The notes below the pieces were generated by a model. The model saw only the letters and a list, made by a program, of their open reading frames with translations. It was not told the DNA's origin and ran no database searches. Shown here in pieces: positions 1-11,038 of a DNA stretch of 64,000 bases. The DNA lies in the NCBI GenBank assembly GCA_009667805.1, contig CM019063.1, positions 58,760,881 through 58,824,880 on the forward strand, in the 5' to 3' direction. Position 1 is the stretch's first letter; every line of letters begins with the position of its first letter. Source of the stretch: Leptobrachium leishanense (Eukaryota; Chordata; Amphibia; Anura; Megophryidae). The position numbers and the translations under genes were made by a program.

Positions 1-520
1 GCGGGGTTCGGTGGATCATCGGATGCGTTCCCTGGGCTGATCGTCGACATTTGGCGGACCCAGCGGTCACGCTGCTCTGGTGTCACACAGTGTCGCCTAC
101 CTGTGTTGTTGCTGGTGGCCTAGTGGAGACCAGATTTTAAAGGTGCTGCAGGGCAGGCATCTCCCTCTTGCCTTCCTGTTCAGCGGCTGCAGGGCTGCCA
201 GCGGCGGGGGACTGGCACAGGGTTTCAAGGGGGGCTGACAAGCGTGGTACAGGGTGTTCCGTCTGATAATGCTGCGCAGTGTGAGCGGACACCTTGCTGA
301 TCCCTGCTGGAAAATATTAGTAGTGCAAATTTCTTTTGAAATTTTGCGCCCCTAAGAAAAGTGCACCAGGGGTGACCACCCTGGAGGCCCCCCCACTCTA
401 CGCCACTGGGTGGACCCCATGTACGCACTTCGGGGACTCTGAGGTGAATACTGAATTCACTGCAGGGTCGACGAAATGAAATCGCTGAATTGCGCCGAGC
501 AAGAGAATAACCCTTATTGA
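1..520. mobile_element. Right end of a CAGGGTTATTC-family repeat, split by a small hAT
   Basis: The outer sequence (1-60 and 417-515) has the GTTCGGCGG-type GC-rich body and the AGAATAACCC terminus seen in the elements at 18155-18994 and 30911-31373. It is interrupted at 61-408 by a hAT derivative. The left end lies outside the window. Confidence 0.55.
61..408. mobile_element. hAT deletion derivative with 8-bp target duplication
   Basis: It is flanked by GGCGGACC (53-60) and GGTGGACC (409-416), an 8-bp duplication with one mismatch. It ends in CGCCACTG and is closely similar to the right half of the hAT at 11781-18038. The left terminus CAGCGG jumps directly to sequence equivalent to about 12468 of the larger copy, so this is an internally deleted sibling. 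It shows the sequence of that family without the 12852-17954 insertion. Confidence 0.7.
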
Positions 521-1015
521 AACTAGGGGGTAATCAGTAGTAAAGGGGTTAAACAGTGCTTGTATACTGTTAAGGATACACTAAAAATACACACTGGAGA
601 GCTTTCAGAGACATAGCAAAACTCACAGACTTGGTCACAATGGCAAAAGGAAACAAGGACCTCAAATTCAACTTTCCACCAAACAGTGAGACGCAGACAG
701 TGACTTTGATGTAACGAGTAAATGTCACAGTCATGGTATAAACCACAATGCTCCAGCATATTTTACATAATAAAACTCACAGGACCATGCCACCATCCAG
801 CAACCACACAATAAAATGCACAGCATGCCAGGGGCATGACGCATATGCTCAGGGCTGCCATAAAAAATCTTGAGGCCCCTTACTGAACCACTGGTTGGGG
901 CCTCCATCCTTCAGCTGTCCATTTCAATAAACTGATTAAAAATAAAGCATTTTTGTCTCCTTTTCTGTGTATCTTAATTTACATGCAGTGGTCTAAATTC
1001 CTGGTGGCCCACAAA
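521..1015. other. Unassigned sequence with a hAT-end fragment
   Basis: Mostly unrecognised. From about 855 the sequence CAGGGCTGCCATAAAAAAT followed by GAGGCCCCTTACTGAACC resembles the 5' end of the hAT at 40812-43560, so a truncated relative probably lies at about 855-930. No coding evidence. Confidence 0.4.
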
Positions 1016-1759
1016 GGGCCATATTACATTCCTCGCGCATTGGTTTTGCGCGCACGCAAATGCGCATTTGCGCGTGGACAAAACCATTTGCGCAGAACGT
1101 CGTATTTCAACGTTCGCGCAAACGATGCACGCTATCGTTTGACGCGGATGAACTTGCGCGAGCGTGATGAAATGTGCACGTCCTACACTTAACATTGTGA
1201 GCGCAAATGCGTTAAGCGGATGGTATTTCAATAGATGCACAACTTCCTACAAACGACGTTTGCACGCATAATTTTAACGTCTTTGAAAATCTGGCGTTAA
1301 CTGCAAATCTGAATGTTCTGGCCGAAACAAAATACACCAGCACGAAAAAAAAAATACAGCACAGTATAGATACACATTCTACACATACCCAAACCAAAAA
1401 TTTGTGAATTCGTGCATATTTTTTTTATTGCTGCAGCATGTATACTCAGATTTATTTTGACAGGCGCAAAAACGTTAGTGAGTCAATTAAGGTGAATTGA
1501 TGTCAATTAAGGTTCTTAATTCTGATTGGCTGAATCCCGTGAAAAAAACAGTCCGCGCACTGATTTACATGTGCAACGTTACTGCGGGCGTATTACACTT
1601 TGTTTTGCACGTTTTTTTATTAACGTTATTTTTTGACGGATGAGAAAATGCGTTCGGATCCGAATATCACGTTAATTTTCGCGCGATGACACTGGACAAT
1701 GCGCGCAAAAAAAAATTGCGCTGCGCGGGCGCATTTGCTCAGGGAATGTAATATGGCCC
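1016..1759. mobile_element. CpG-rich TIR element, GGGCCATATTACATTC family, copy 1
   Basis: The left end GGGCCATATTACATTC mirrors the right end GAATGTAATATGGCCC. The flanks read AAA on both sides, suggesting a 3-bp duplication. The body is dense in GCGCAAATGCG-type CpG motifs. The family recurs at 3176-3925, 28031-28758 and 46196-46917. No transposase is present, so it is non-autonomous. Confidence 0.75.
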
Positions 1760-2100
1760 AAAGGGTGTAAAAGTATTCCCTGATGATCTGCACCTCTACC
1801 TGGTGCGGCCCATACTAATTGCTCCCTCACTAAAGAGTCAGAGTGTCCTGAACATCCCCCAGATGCAACAGCCCGCCGGGAAGTTTTCCAGTGGGCATGT
1901 TCTGGATGAGGTGGATGGGTCCTTACACCTGTGTTGGTCACTTGGGCAAGCTGCATGAGGTTTGGCAAAGACCCAGCCCCCTGGAGCCACAGAGCCCCTG
2001 AACATGTCATGGGCTGTCACCCTTCCCCCATGGAGGCACTGCACATGCTCCAATTGATGTAAAGGTAATTATATTGTTTTTTTAAATCACATTTTAATTA
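1760..2100. other. Unassigned sequence
   Basis: No repeat end, RNA gene or coding signature recognised. The overlapping minus-strand reading frames have no family resemblance. Confidence 0.4.
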
Positions 2101-2700
2101 AGCCTTATTAAATCCTCTCTGGGGTGGGAAAAAAAGGAAAAATAAACGTACACAAAGGAAAGACTTCAGGCAGCGCGCAAACTGTAGAAAATCACCGGGA
2201 ACTAGTCGAAGAGAGCATAAAAGACGTACAGATATATAGACAGGACGGCCGCTAGTCAGTGTCTGTAGCTGATTAAATGAAAACTGGCAAACAAGTCAAA
2301 CAGAGGAACAAATACACCAGACGTATGAATGCTGGAAGCCGGAGACCTGAAAAAGACAGGATCCAGGAAAGAATCTCATTGATTTTGCATTATTATGGAG
2401 CGCATTACCGATTTTTACATGCCCCATTGAAAGCAAAGGACATAGAAAGGTCATTTACCGCTCAGTATGTCCGAGGCAGTAAATGATTTACTGTTTGACT
2501 TTTTATAGTAAATGGAGCAGTAATAATTCCATGAGGCCGGTCGGTAATTATTGCATCGTGTTCTATCTGCACCACTCGACTTGAACCGGAGCTCAAGATC
2601 GGTTAATGAGCCGTAATGCTCTCTGCTCGCTCTCTGCTCGCTCTCTGCTTTATTGCTCACTTTCAAATAACAGTGGGTTTCAGTATTGGCGTATAATCAT
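2101..2700. other. Unique sequence; candidate conserved non-coding element
   Basis: No transposon hallmark. The stretch at about 2370-2580 combines homeodomain/POU-like words such as TTTGCATTATTATGG and GGTAATTATTGCAT with GC-balanced unique DNA, a texture typical of vertebrate developmental enhancers. A short homopurine/homopyrimidine triplet (CTCTCTGCTCG repeated) lies near 2620-2650. Conservation cannot be tested here. Confidence 0.3.
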
Positions 2701-3175
2701 GGAGTGTAAGCTTCTCTGCCAACTTTAATGTGTTTGTACAGTAATACGTATTGCCTCTTATAAATGTAAACTTATTCGCCTTGAAATATCATGATACCGA
2801 TGCTCCCCGTACCGGCTCCGTGTGTCAAACTCCCGGCGGTTACATGTCCTACATTATTCAGCACCGTATCAACAAGCCCGTCAGCCCCGAGGGAGCAGGA
2901 GTTAGCTGCTCTCGTGATGGAGAGTGGGGGCTAAGAACGTTTTCAATGAATATGAAAAACACGCAAAAGATGGCACATGCATATGCAAAATTGGATGTAG
3001 GGATCCTTCAAGTATGACTGCACAGAGCGTGACGCAAGGCCAACACATGGCAGCCAAGACAGATGTCAGGGCAACGTGCAGACTGTTCTGGAATATTGAG
3101 CAAAACAAGTTCCCATCCCTGGTGTGTAACACAGTAACACGGCGACCCTTTCTCAGCCACAGACTAAAACACATA
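2701..3175. other. Unassigned sequence
   Basis: No recognised repeat or gene. Short open frames on both strands have no similarity I recognise. Confidence 0.35.
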
Positions 3176-3925
3176 GGGCTCTATTACATTCTCTGCGCAA
3201 TTGCGCTCGCGCAGCGCAATTTTTTTGCGCACAAAAAAACGTGATCGCGCGCAAATTTACATGGTATTACGATCCGAGCGCATTTTTTCTTCCTTCAAAA
3301 TTTTTCGGGAGCAAATCCGACACGCAAAGCCGTTCGCAAATGAACGTTGCGTGCAGGAATCGGTGGGCAGACTGTTTTGTCACGGGATTTGTGACGGGAA
3401 TCAGCCAACATCAATCACCCATTTCCAATAAAATATTTACAAACTAAAAAAAAAGAAAACAAAAAGAATTAACAACCATCAGACAAAAAAAGAAAAAATT
3501 AACAATGAGACAATTTATAAATTTTAATGTTTGGGTATGTGTAGAATGTGTAACTGTACTGTGCTGTATTTTTTTTTTCGTGCCGGTGTATTTCGTTTCG
3601 CCCAGAACGATCACATTTACAGTTACCACCTGCTTTTCAAAGACGTTCCGTAAATGCGCGCAAACTTGCGTTGCGCGAAGATTGTAATACCATCCGCATA
3701 CCAGCGCACGAACGCATTTGCGCTGACAATGTCAAGTATAGGATGCACGCAGGAAAATTTGTTCGTGCAGGGGCAATCGCGGTAGACGATTATTATTATT
3801 ATTATTATTCTTTATTCGTTTGCGCGAACGTCGTAATACGACGTTCCTCGCAAATGGTTTTGCACTCGCGCAAATGCGCATTTGCTTGCGCGCAAAACAA
3901 ATGCGCGAAGAATGTAATAGGGCCC
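3176..3925. mobile_element. CpG-rich TIR element, GGGCC family, copy 2
   Basis: Ends are GGGCTCTATTACATTC and GAATGTAATAGGGCCC, and both flanks read ATA. An internal ATT trinucleotide run lies near 3788-3807. The body shares the central segment around 3530-3600 (GTAGAATGTGTAACTGTACT and the following T-run) with copies 1, 3 and 4. Non-autonomous. Confidence 0.8.
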
Positions 3926-4104
3926 ATAATATACGTGTGATTTGGTTCAGACTGGATACAAATTTGTAGGCTTCCGATTCCGAATCACTGAGCTGCTAAG
4001 ACGAATCGATCCAAAATAAATTTACCAAATCAATCTGAATTCAATCTGAATATAATCAGATCAATTCAGATGATTGAACGAAAAATTGCACTGGCCTTAT
4101 AAGG

Positions 4105-4215
4105 TAAAGTCCTTAACCCTAACTGTAAAACAAACAGACACAGTAACCCTAACCCTAACAGTAACCCTAACCTTAATCATAACTGTCATCCTTAAAATAA
4201 CCCTAACCCTTCTTC
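4105..4215. repeat. Degenerate interstitial telomere-like CCCTAA tract
   Basis: Several AACCCTAACCCTAA words separated by AGTAACCCT variants lie between 4110 and 4212. They resemble the vertebrate telomere unit (CCCTAA) but are degenerate and short. Confidence 0.55.
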
Positions 4216-4239
4216 TAAACCTTTCCATACCAGTAGCCC

Positions 4240-4770
4240 AAAGGCTACATTTGGCAGGTTTAAACAAGTGAATCCCATAGGTTTCAAAGTAAAAAATATT
4301 CCCTGATTTTATTAAATATTTATTCAACCATTTATTTTTTTCACTTGCAGCAAAAAATTTTTTTTTAAAATAACATTTTCTTTTCTGCATCAAATGTTTT
4401 TATTATTATTGTTCAAAGGACCTGATATATTATTTCCAGACATTTTCGTGCAGTAGTTTCTTTTGCAAATGCGTTTATTAGTGGTTTTTTTTAACCTTTC
4501 GTCAGCTAGTCTGCTTTTTCCGGAAGCTGATCGGCGCTCTGTTAGGCAGGTTGGTGGCTTATCGGATCGATCCGAAGTTTTTTCGCATGCGTTCGGCAGT
4601 TTTGCAGCTGTTTCTCCATTTGATGTGGTGGTTTTGCGGTGGTTTTTCGGATGCGTTCAGCAGCTTGATCCCTGCACTTCGGTGTCTCTGAATTCACCGC
4701 AGGGTCTGCGAATTTGACTCCCCAAAGTGCGCGGCGGAATTCCGGTGCTCTTTAAATAACCCCTCTAGTT
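4240..4770. mobile_element. Remnant of a CAGGGTTATTC-family element
   Basis: Contains the family's landmarks in order: GGTTTAAACAAGTGAATCCCATAGG, an AT-rich segment, a TTTCCAGACATTTTCGTGCAGTAG segment, a GC-rich CGGCTG block, and a right end TTTAAATAACCCCT. It is diverged, with no clear left terminus. Confidence 0.5.
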
Positions 4771-4802
4771 CCAAAACATCTGTGACTTGCATGGTTGATG
4801 AC

Positions 4803-5445
4803 TAGTGATGGGCCGAACACCCCTGTGTTCGGTTCGTATTCGAACATTAAAACAGCCCAAATGTTCGAAATTGAATGCGAACACAATGCAACCCAATGGT
4901 GGTCGAACACACAAAATGTGTTCACAGTTCTCCTAAATGTACCGGAAGCCGCCGGTACATTTAGGAGACCTGTGGCTGCAGCCCCCGGTCCCCGTACCTG
5001 TTACTCCGGTCCGGTCCGTGTCGTCTGCTCCTCCGTCTGGCCGCGACTCCTCTGCCCTACGCCTCTAATATTGAGTTAGAGCCCTGATTGGGCAAAGTCC
5101 AGGTCAGGAGCAAGACTTTGCCCAATCAGGGCTCAGTCAGCATGAAGACGAGGCGTGGGGCAGAGGAGTCGCGGCAGGCCGGACGGAGGAGCAGAAGAGA
5201 CGGACCAGACCAGAGGAACAGGCACGGGGGCCAGGGGGCTGCAGCCACAGGTCTCCTAAATGTATCGGCAGCTGCCGGTACATTTAGGAGAACTGTGTAC
5301 ACATTTTGGCGGTCATTTTTTATTATGGAATGTCCGCGGTCGAACAGACCGCGAACATCCCATAATGTTCGGCGTTCATCGAACACTCGAACGGCCGATG
5401 TTCGATTCAAACTCACATTCAAATCGAACACTTGGCCCATCCCTA
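4803..5445. mobile_element. Non-autonomous hAT with a large GC-rich foldback
   Basis: A perfect 8-bp duplication TTGATGAC flanks it (4795-4802 and 5446-5453). Ends are TAGTGATGGGCCGAACACC and TTGGCCCATCCCTA. The interior is a long inverted repeat: arms around 4930-5083 and 5097-5290 meet at a short centre (5084-5096), with GCCCAATCAGGGCTC at the apex. There is no transposase. Half-elements of the same family lie at 17253-17505, 33605-33812 and 62555-62770. Confidence 0.9.
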
Positions 5446-5453
5446 TTGATGAC

Positions 5454-6000
5454 CCCTGATCTAAATATCAAGCATGAGTTGGGCCACCAGGTCTATTTAT
5501 TGAAAAATCTCAAAGTCCCTTCATTGTGAAGAAATTGATCGAGGTATTGGAAGTGCAAGTCTGACACTGAGAATAAATCTAACTGTAAACATGTGACAGC
5601 ACACATTTTCACTGATCAACGGCAGCTCGTGTGTGTCGTTGATGGTCTGTAAAGCATCGAGCAGGTTTAATTATCATCGTAAAGGGCGATTCCTCAAAAT
5701 GACACGTTGAAAGCTCATTATAATTCATAAAGCTCACTGAACGGCTGGAATTTGATGGATACAATAATAACAAGAGACCATTTGAATCTCTTTAACATGC
5801 CTATAAATACACGAGTCACCGAGAGGATCAGCAAAGCCTGACTTTCAGTGCTTATTACATGATAGAGCAACACAGAATCGGATATGCGTAGGAATGATAT
5901 GAGACATGACTGCTTCATTGCTGAAAAATCTTCCGATTTTACTGAAAAGTGGAAGCAAGAGACCGAAAAATCTAATAATAATATTGAGGATCTATAGAGA
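5454..6000. other. Unique AT-rich sequence; candidate conserved non-coding element
   Basis: No repeat landmarks. It holds homeodomain-like words (TTTAATTATCAT near 5668, TTATAATTCATAAAGCTCA near 5719). A 143-codon open frame crosses it on the minus strand but has no recognised domain. The regulatory idea is inference only. Confidence 0.3.
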
Positions 6001-7010
6001 ATGAAAGCAGCGCTAGTAGTTGATTGTTCAGTGTGTAGCGCTGTGTTAAAAATCTTGCTGTGGCAGTACCTATTTTTGGCCACAAGATGGAGACTATCGC
6101 GATTAGAGATACTGGACATTGGGACTACAATGCCCGGCATGCTTTGCAAGAAGACAGGAAGTGGGTGGGGACTGGAGACTTACATCCTCTGCCTCGTGGG
6201 GAAAGTTCCAGAGCGCGCCAGGGAACAGGAGAAAGCAGACGCACTGAGGAGATCGTGAGAGAACCTAGGCCAAAGCCCGAGGGAGACCTGTTATTCCTGC
6301 CTGGGTCACTCAGCCTGAGGAGAAGGAGACTTGCCAGAGCTCAGACATTGCTGCAGACCGGCGGAATTGAACGGAGAGCAGGCGGTGAGCTGGACAAGCT
6401 GCATGAAGTCAGACAACAGATCCGGCCGCTAGTATCCCCAGTCAAAATCCGGAGGAGAGACGTCCTGGGTCAGCGGAGCCTAAAGCCTGCGTCGGATGGG
6501 TGAGAGGCCTCCAAGGCTGTTTGTGATTAAAGGTCAAGCTGCTGTTTTCTCTTTAAAGTCCACAGGGCCCCAACTGACTAGTCGAAGACTTTCCTTCATA
6601 TAAACTCACTGGCCAGTTGAACAGTACCCGGGTACCACACACATACATATACACCTTTTTACATTCCGGGACTTAACCTGTGCAGGACTCATTCTGTTAC
6701 GAATCGGAACAAGGGGGTTAAAGATAAAGTTACGTTCCGAACTATATTTTTCTCTTTTCCGCTGCGCGTTTACCGCAATACGAAGGGATTGTATGTTTTG
6801 GGTTTCGCTACGTGTCCCCTTTTTCTGAACTATCGGGAAATTGCATTTTTTTATGTTCGGTCGCGAATATTTTATTTTCCGAAATACGAAGCCTCGTGTT
6901 TCATTTCTTTTCCGCTGCGCGTTTTACCGTGATACGAAAATACTGTAATAATACTTGTGTATACCGTGCTTCAACATCTGCTCAAGATTTTAGTAAACTA
7001 TTTAAATGAT
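6001..7010. other. Mixed unassigned repeat-like sequence
   Basis: Around 6120-6150 it carries GGGACTACAATGCCCGGCATGC, a word common near ends of vertebrate DNA transposons. From 6690 to 7000 it has TTCCGAAATACGAA-type motifs like the hAT fragments at 55625-55970 and 27223-27410. The open frame at 6060-6503 has no recognised domain. Confidence 0.35.
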
Positions 7011-7740
7011 AAAAACTCACAACTGTGTTGGAGTATATTTATTCCCTAGTGCGGGGAGACTGACCCGTGGTTCATTTTCAGCGGCTCCTCCGGGAGTGAG
7101 CGCTACAAGTGATTTCCAGGAACTCGATTGGATCTGCAATTAAAGTCATGCTAACTCGATTAAACCTCGTGATGAGGGTAAATATAACAGTGAAAGGGAT
7201 GATGGGTGTGGGTTTAGCGCTTCATAGAAGTCCCCAGAGGAAAGGCACAAGATTGGAGGTGTCCCTTATAGAAAAAGTGGCCCCACTTTGGCAGGTGTCT
7301 TTAAGCAGACTACCAGGTGAAGTCTTCTTACACGTAGGACCTCAAAAAGAACACAGAGAAGCGCATATGGTGCAATATTGTCTGATAAGGGAAAGCTTAG
7401 TAATATACGTGATTGCTCATACTCACACAGAGTGAGAGCTGCCAGCCCTCAAATGGAGACGTATCAGGTATTATTGGGTTACCTGCTTACCCCAAAAACG
7501 GTCCTCCTGGATACCTTTACAGTAGTCACCAGATAAATAAGGGTAGATTTTCGCCATCTACGCTAACCTACTACAGCAGAAACTTCACTGAAACTCGTCC
7601 GAGAACAATGTTGATGAGCTTAAGCTGAAACTACTGTGGAATAAATGAAGAAAAATACAGCAAACTTCTGCGTCAGTTACCTAAATAGTGTAGTCACTGT
7701 ACTTGCTGCACTGTAGTTCACTGAGGTTAAATCACCGTTC
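7011..7740. other. Unassigned sequence
   Basis: No transposon ends, RNA genes or conserved protein motifs recognised. Confidence 0.35.
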
Positions 7741-7748
7741 TTCTAACC

Positions 7749-7884
7749 CAGGGTTCAGCAGCCTTGGCTCCCTAATGTTTTGGGAACTACATCTCCCAAG
7801 ATGCTCAGTCACCTGTTAGGCTGACTGAGCCACAAGGGAAATGAAGTTCCCAAAACATCAGCAAGCCAAGGTTGCTGACCCCTG
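7749..7884. mobile_element. 136-bp hAT MITE
   Basis: A perfect 8-bp duplication TTCTAACC flanks it at 7741-7748 and 7885-7892. The TIRs CAGGGTTCAGCAGCCTTGGC and CAGGGGTCAGCAACCTTGGC (the right one read on the minus strand) match over about 20 bp, and the interior is nearly palindromic. It has the classic size and ends of a hAT MITE. Confidence 0.92.
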
Positions 7885-7892
7885 TTCTAACC

Positions 7893-8530
7893 CTTTCACT
7901 GCGGATGACGTGTATGGGGACGTCCTCGGGTCCGCATGCGTTGTGCTGAGGACATCCCCCACACATCATGAGGTCTCTGAAGAGAAAGGGGAGACCCCAT
8001 GTGTCTGGGACAGGGTCCCGGCCTACCGGGGTGGTCTGACTTCAAGGAAGTCAGTTCATTGCATTTTAAATCCTGGCGCAATGACATCAGTTTCAGGCAC
8101 CCCCCCTGGCAGAACCGGGAGAGTGCCTGAAAGGAGGGGGTCCTTTAAGACCCCCCCTCTCTCCCGATTTGGTAGGGAGTTAAAAAAAAAAAGAGAGGCA
8201 TCGCTGGACAAAATCTAGAAACTATTTAGCCGGGGTCTATTTTGGCGGCTGTAGATTTTGGGGGACAAAATTCAGGGGTCAAAAAGTATAATTTTCCGTT
8301 TTTTTGTCATATTTCATAAATTTTTTAATAGTAAATTATACAATATGATGAAAATAATTGTATCATTAGAAAGTCCATTTAAAGGCAAGATAAATGGTAT
8401 ATAATATGTGTGGGCTCCATAAATGAGTAAGAGAAAAATTAGAACTAAAACACAAACAGTGCAGAAACGTAAAAACAGCAGTGGGCACTTTCGGACAGAC
8501 AATGGTAAAACAGCCTGGTCACTATGGGGT
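7893..8530 (-). mobile_element. TTAA-type (piggyBac-like) non-autonomous remnant
   Basis: The segment 8210-8500 is the reverse complement of the core of the TTAA element at 32473-33600: the AAACTATTTAGCCGGGGTC word, the TTTGGCGGCTGTAGATTTTGG word, the TCATTAGAAAGTCCATTTAA word and the GCAGAAACGTAAAAACAGCAG word. It starts at CCTTTCACTGCGG and ends near CACTATGGGGTTAG. Confidence 0.6.
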
Positions 8531-9262
8531 TAGTGAGGGTTTATTGCCCAATTATTTGGTGACTAGATTGTCTCTCCGCTTGTTAAAGCAGGAACCACTT
8601 GGACTAATTACCTGGGTTGGGTCTTGTTTGGTGTGGTTTCGATTAGAACACATTCAGTAGAGTCTTGCTGAATGTCTGTGGTTTGTAATACATTATACAT
8701 TCTTACAGGAACCTATAATGCTCATTCCGCATATCTGCTAAGTGAAAGTACCCCAATTACATCATTCCATCTTAATGGATACAATGCTGATTAGTGTCTG
8801 TAGCTTAACAAGTATAAGTATATATAACACATGCAAATTGGTTCCACTTATTTACATAATATGGAAATTGACACAATTCATAAGTAGTAACCCAAGAGGT
8901 ACAGATCCAACGTCAGTGAATGAGCTAGATGGATTTTCCTTCAAGCCAAGCGATGCGTCACACATTCTTATTAGGAGAAAGGTTAAAACAATTTAATAAA
9001 TTGGAAAGAGATATGCATAACCAAGGATATACTTAAAAAACATTTCCTTGCCAAGAGTCACAAGAATAATTGGATTTAGCAGCATGGCTGTGTTTCGTGT
9101 CAAAGGGTCAGTGGCAAGCTCTGTTATAGACTGTCTTATCGGCTCCCACACTCAGCCAGGGGTTTCTCAGGCTGGCCAGTTCCCACGTCCCCTGTTTACA
9201 TCTCTATCCCACCTTATTACAGATCACTGGTAGACAAATAGACAAAGAAACGAGTGGTGAGG
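8531..9262. other. Unassigned sequence
   Basis: Nothing recognised beyond short, unsupported open frames. Confidence 0.35.
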
Positions 9263-9356
9263 AGACATAGAAACATAGAAACATAGAAAAATGTTGGCAG
9301 ATAAGAACCTTTCGGCCCATCTAGTCTGCCCAATTACATGGATACTTTACCTGGAT

Positions 9357-10109
9357 TTATCTTTTGTTTAGGATAGCCTTATGCCTATCCCATGCTTGCT
9401 TAAATTCAATTACTGTTTTGGCTTCTACCACTTCAACTGGAAGACTGTTCCATGTATCCACCACCCTCTCAGTAAAATAATGCTTCCTGATGTTACTTTT
9501 AAACCTTTGCCCCTCTAATCTAAGATTATGTCCTCTTGTTTTACTATTTTGTTTCCTTTTAAATATACTCCCTTCCTCTACCTTGTGGATTCCCTTTACG
9601 TATTTAAATGTGTCTATCATATCTCCTCTGTCTCGTCTTTTTTCCAAGCTGTACATGTTAAGATCATTAAGCATTTCTTGGTAACTTTTCTCCTTCAAGC
9701 CGTACACCATTTTAGTAGCCCTTCTCTGAACTCTCTCTAAGATGTCTATATCCTTTTGGAGATACGGTCTCCAGTACTGCACACAGTACTCCAAGTGAGG
9801 TCTCACCAGTGCTCTGTACAGTGGCATGAGCACTTCCCTTTTCCTACTGCTAATACCTCTCCCTACACAACCAAGCATTCTGCTAGCATTTCCTGCTGCT
9901 CTATTACATTGACTACTTACCCTTAGATCCTCTGCAATAATAACCCCTAAATCCCTTTCCTCAGATGTTGAGGTTAGGACTGTATCAAATATTCTATATT
10001 CAGCCCTTGGGTTTTTACGTCCCAGGTGCATTATCTTGCACTTATCCACATTAAAACTCAATTGCCACAACTCCGACCATTTTTTTAGTTTACCTAAATC
10101 ATTTGTCAT
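9357..10109 (-). pseudogene. LINE reverse transcriptase, C-terminal part
   Basis: A 250-residue open frame covers the C-terminal reverse-transcriptase and thumb region of a CR1-group non-LTR retrotransposon. Recognisable segments are SFNVDKCKIMHLG near the start, LVRPHLEYCVQYW at about residues 106-118, ERVQRRATKMV at about 129-139, and SLEKRRDRGDM at about 154-164. It ends in a HKAILNKR C-terminus shared by this clade. The FADD catalytic box lies just upstream on the coding strand, next to the transposon insertion. This is part of a truncated, interrupted element, so it is not functional. The first methionine is only the first ATG after the insertion. The family assignment is by motif recognition; clade level (CR1 versus L2) is uncertain. 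Confidence 0.85.
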
Positions 10110-10275
10110 TTGGCTGATCCCTCCAGGAACGTCAACCCTGTTGCAAATCTTTGTGTCATCAGCAAAAAGACATACCGTATTTTTCGCTCCATAAGACGCA
10201 CCTGACCATAAGACGCACCTAGTTTTTAGAGGAGGAAAACCGGAAAATAAATATTCTGAATGAAATAGTGTAATA

Positions 10276-10795
10276 ATGGATATACTGCCCCAGCTCGTGG
10301 ATATGCCTTAGCTCACACGTGGATATGCCTTAGCTCACACATGGATTTGCCCCAGCTCACACATGGATTTGCCCCAGCCAGCTCACACATGGATCTGCCC
10401 CATCAGCTCATGGATTTGCCCCAGCTCACACATGGATTTGCCCCAGCCAGCTCACACATGGATTTGCCCCAGCCAGCTCACACATGGATTTGCCCCAGCC
10501 AGCTCACACATGGATTTGCCCCATCAGCTCACACATGGATTTGCCCCAGCCAGCTCTCACATGGATTTGCCCCAGCCAGCTCACACATGGATTTGCCCCA
10601 GCCAGCTCACACATGGATTTGCCCCATCAGCTCACACATGGATTTGCCCCATCAGCTCACACATGGATTTGCCCCATCAGCTCACACATGGATTTGCCCC
10701 AGCCAGCTCACACATTGATTTGCCCCAGCCAGCTCACACATTGATTTGCCCCATCAGCTCACACATTGATAATGCCCCAGCTCACATATGGATAT
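10276..10795 (+). repeat. Minisatellite, 22-27-bp units, CACATGGATTTGCCCC
   Basis: About 20 units of CACATGGATTTGCCCC plus CAGCTCA or CAGCCAGCTCA linkers. The first units read ATGGATATACTGCCCCAGC, almost exactly the unit of the array at 54942-55340. The open frames of 86-164 codons across it are by-products of the periodicity. Confidence 0.95.
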
Positions 10796-11038
10796 GGCCC
10801 AGCAGCTCGTGGATGTGCCTCCGCTCACCTGCCGCCGCCGCGTTCGTCTCCCTCTGAGCATGCGTCCGGCGGCAGGAAGCTTGGGCACTCGCCTGGGGGA
10901 GCCACGTGACCGCGATCTCCGCGGTCACGTGGCTCCCCCAGGCAAGTGCCCAAGCTTCCTGCCGCCAGACGCATGCTCAGAGGGAGACGAACGCGGCGGC
11001 GGCAGGTGAGCGGAGGCACATCCACGAGCTGCTGGGCC
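10796..11038. repeat. Long GC-rich hairpin, 119-bp arms
   Basis: Arms 10796-10914 and 10920-11038 are near-perfect reverse complements around the 5-nt loop ATCTC. A 43-nt core (10868-10910, beginning GGCGGCAGGAAGCTTGGGC and ending CCACGTGAC) recurs in the hairpin at 55379-55421 with 38 identities. Confidence 0.95.

Noticed and set aside
5718..6149. 143-codon minus-strand frame as a gene
   Set aside because: No recognised motif, no splice or start context; overlaps likely non-coding unique sequence.
6060..6503. 147-codon plus-strand frame as a gene
   Set aside because: No domain; begins in transposon-like sequence and lacks exon boundaries or conservation evidence.
10341..10857. 125- and 164-codon open frames
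   Set aside because: Translation of the minisatellite; frames change with unit length and end in the hairpin.
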